A program made the translations under genes and the position numbers. Positions 6,412 to 6,587 of a stretch of DNA of 6,587 nt are shown in pieces. The notes below the pieces were generated by a model, which saw nothing but the letters and a program-made list of their open reading frames with translations, was not told where the DNA came from and searched no databases. Source of the stretch: an uncultured Flammeovirgaceae bacterium (GTDB taxonomy: Bacteria > Bacteroidota > Bacteroidia > Cytophagales > Cyclobacteriaceae); NCBI GenBank assembly GCA_937138955.1, contig CAKZPJ010000258.1, positions 1-6,587 on the forward strand, given 5' to 3'. Position 1 is the stretch's first letter. Each line of letters starts with the position of its first letter.

Positions 6412-6587
6412 ATGCTAGACTCAATACCCAGTGCAATAAATGCTATTAAGCAAGGTGAAATAATTGTCGTTGTTGACGATGAAAATCGTGAGAACGAGGG
6501 CGATTTTGTTTGCGCTGCAGAGAAAATTACCCCGCAGATCGTGAACTTTATGTCTATTTATGGTCGGGGACTTATCTGTGTACCTTT
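6412..6587 (+). CDS. ribB: 3,4-dihydroxy-2-butanone 4-phosphate synthase (RibB, or RibBA fusion), 3'-truncated
   Basis: The first 58 codons are present. The enzyme converts ribulose 5-phosphate to 3,4-dihydroxy-2-butanone 4-phosphate plus formate (EC 4.1.99.12), supplying the four-carbon unit of riboflavin in the cytoplasm. The diagnostic acidic loop [10 protein letters not shown] (residues 22-31) binds substrate and metal in this family, and [13 protein letters not shown] and GRGLICVP follow in the expected order. The short N-terminus ([16 protein letters not shown]) is normal for RibB or RibBA. Many Bacteroidota carry a fused C-terminal GTP cyclohydrolase II; the window ends too early to tell. 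The start at 6412 is supported by AGGAG nine bases upstream. It follows about 1 kb without an intact gene, so it has its own promoter. Confidence 0.95.
   Translation, partial: MLDSIPSAINAIKQGEIIVVVDDENRENEGDFVCAAEKITPQIVNFMSIYGRGLICVP

Overview
The window most likely comes from a member of the Bacteroidota, probably a free-living Cytophagales-type bacterium. The pointers are the moderate, slightly AT-rich base composition, the weak or absent Shine-Dalgarno sequences at two of three visible starts, TAnnTTTG-like rather than TATAAT-like promoter boxes, and the flavour of the proteins (a DNA2/NAM7-type helicase with a long helical insertion; an HtrA ending in ..YYSFYF). This assignment is inference from pattern memory; no rRNA or marker gene is present.

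Layout: (1) 1-3357, plus strand, the 3' part of a very large superfamily 1 DNA/RNA helicase, cut by the left window edge. (2) 3354-3839, minus strand, a complete GAF-type free methionine-(R)-sulfoxide reductase. It converges on the helicase so tightly that both stop codons share one TTAA. (3) 3840-3948, a 109-bp divergent intergenic region with a 6-8-6 dyad and a plausible Bacteroidota promoter for the next gene. (4) 3949-5367, plus strand, a complete HtrA/Deg serine protease with an N-terminal membrane segment, intact catalytic triad and two PDZ domains. (5) 5368-6411, about 1 kb with no intact gene. It contains a decayed PAS sensor domain with two in-frame stop codons (5592-5966), a perfect 15-bp stem-loop at its 5' edge, and then a string of inverted repeats including a 20-bp perfect palindrome. 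(6) 6412 to the right edge, the start of ribB (3,4-dihydroxy-2-butanone 4-phosphate synthase, probably the ribBA fusion), with a good Shine-Dalgarno sequence.

Functionally the intact genes are housekeeping or stress genes, not a defence island or new system. The methionine-sulfoxide reductase repairs oxidised free methionine, and the divergent HtrA handles damaged envelope proteins, so a shared stress-responsive control region between them is plausible but unproven. The helicase is of the type annotated as 'AAA domain/DNA2-NAM7 helicase' and its biological role is unknown. The most noteworthy parts are the PAS pseudogene, the structured intergenic region before ribB, the degenerate nuclease-like tail of the helicase and the stop-to-stop convergent overlap. 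I found no convincing undescribed system.
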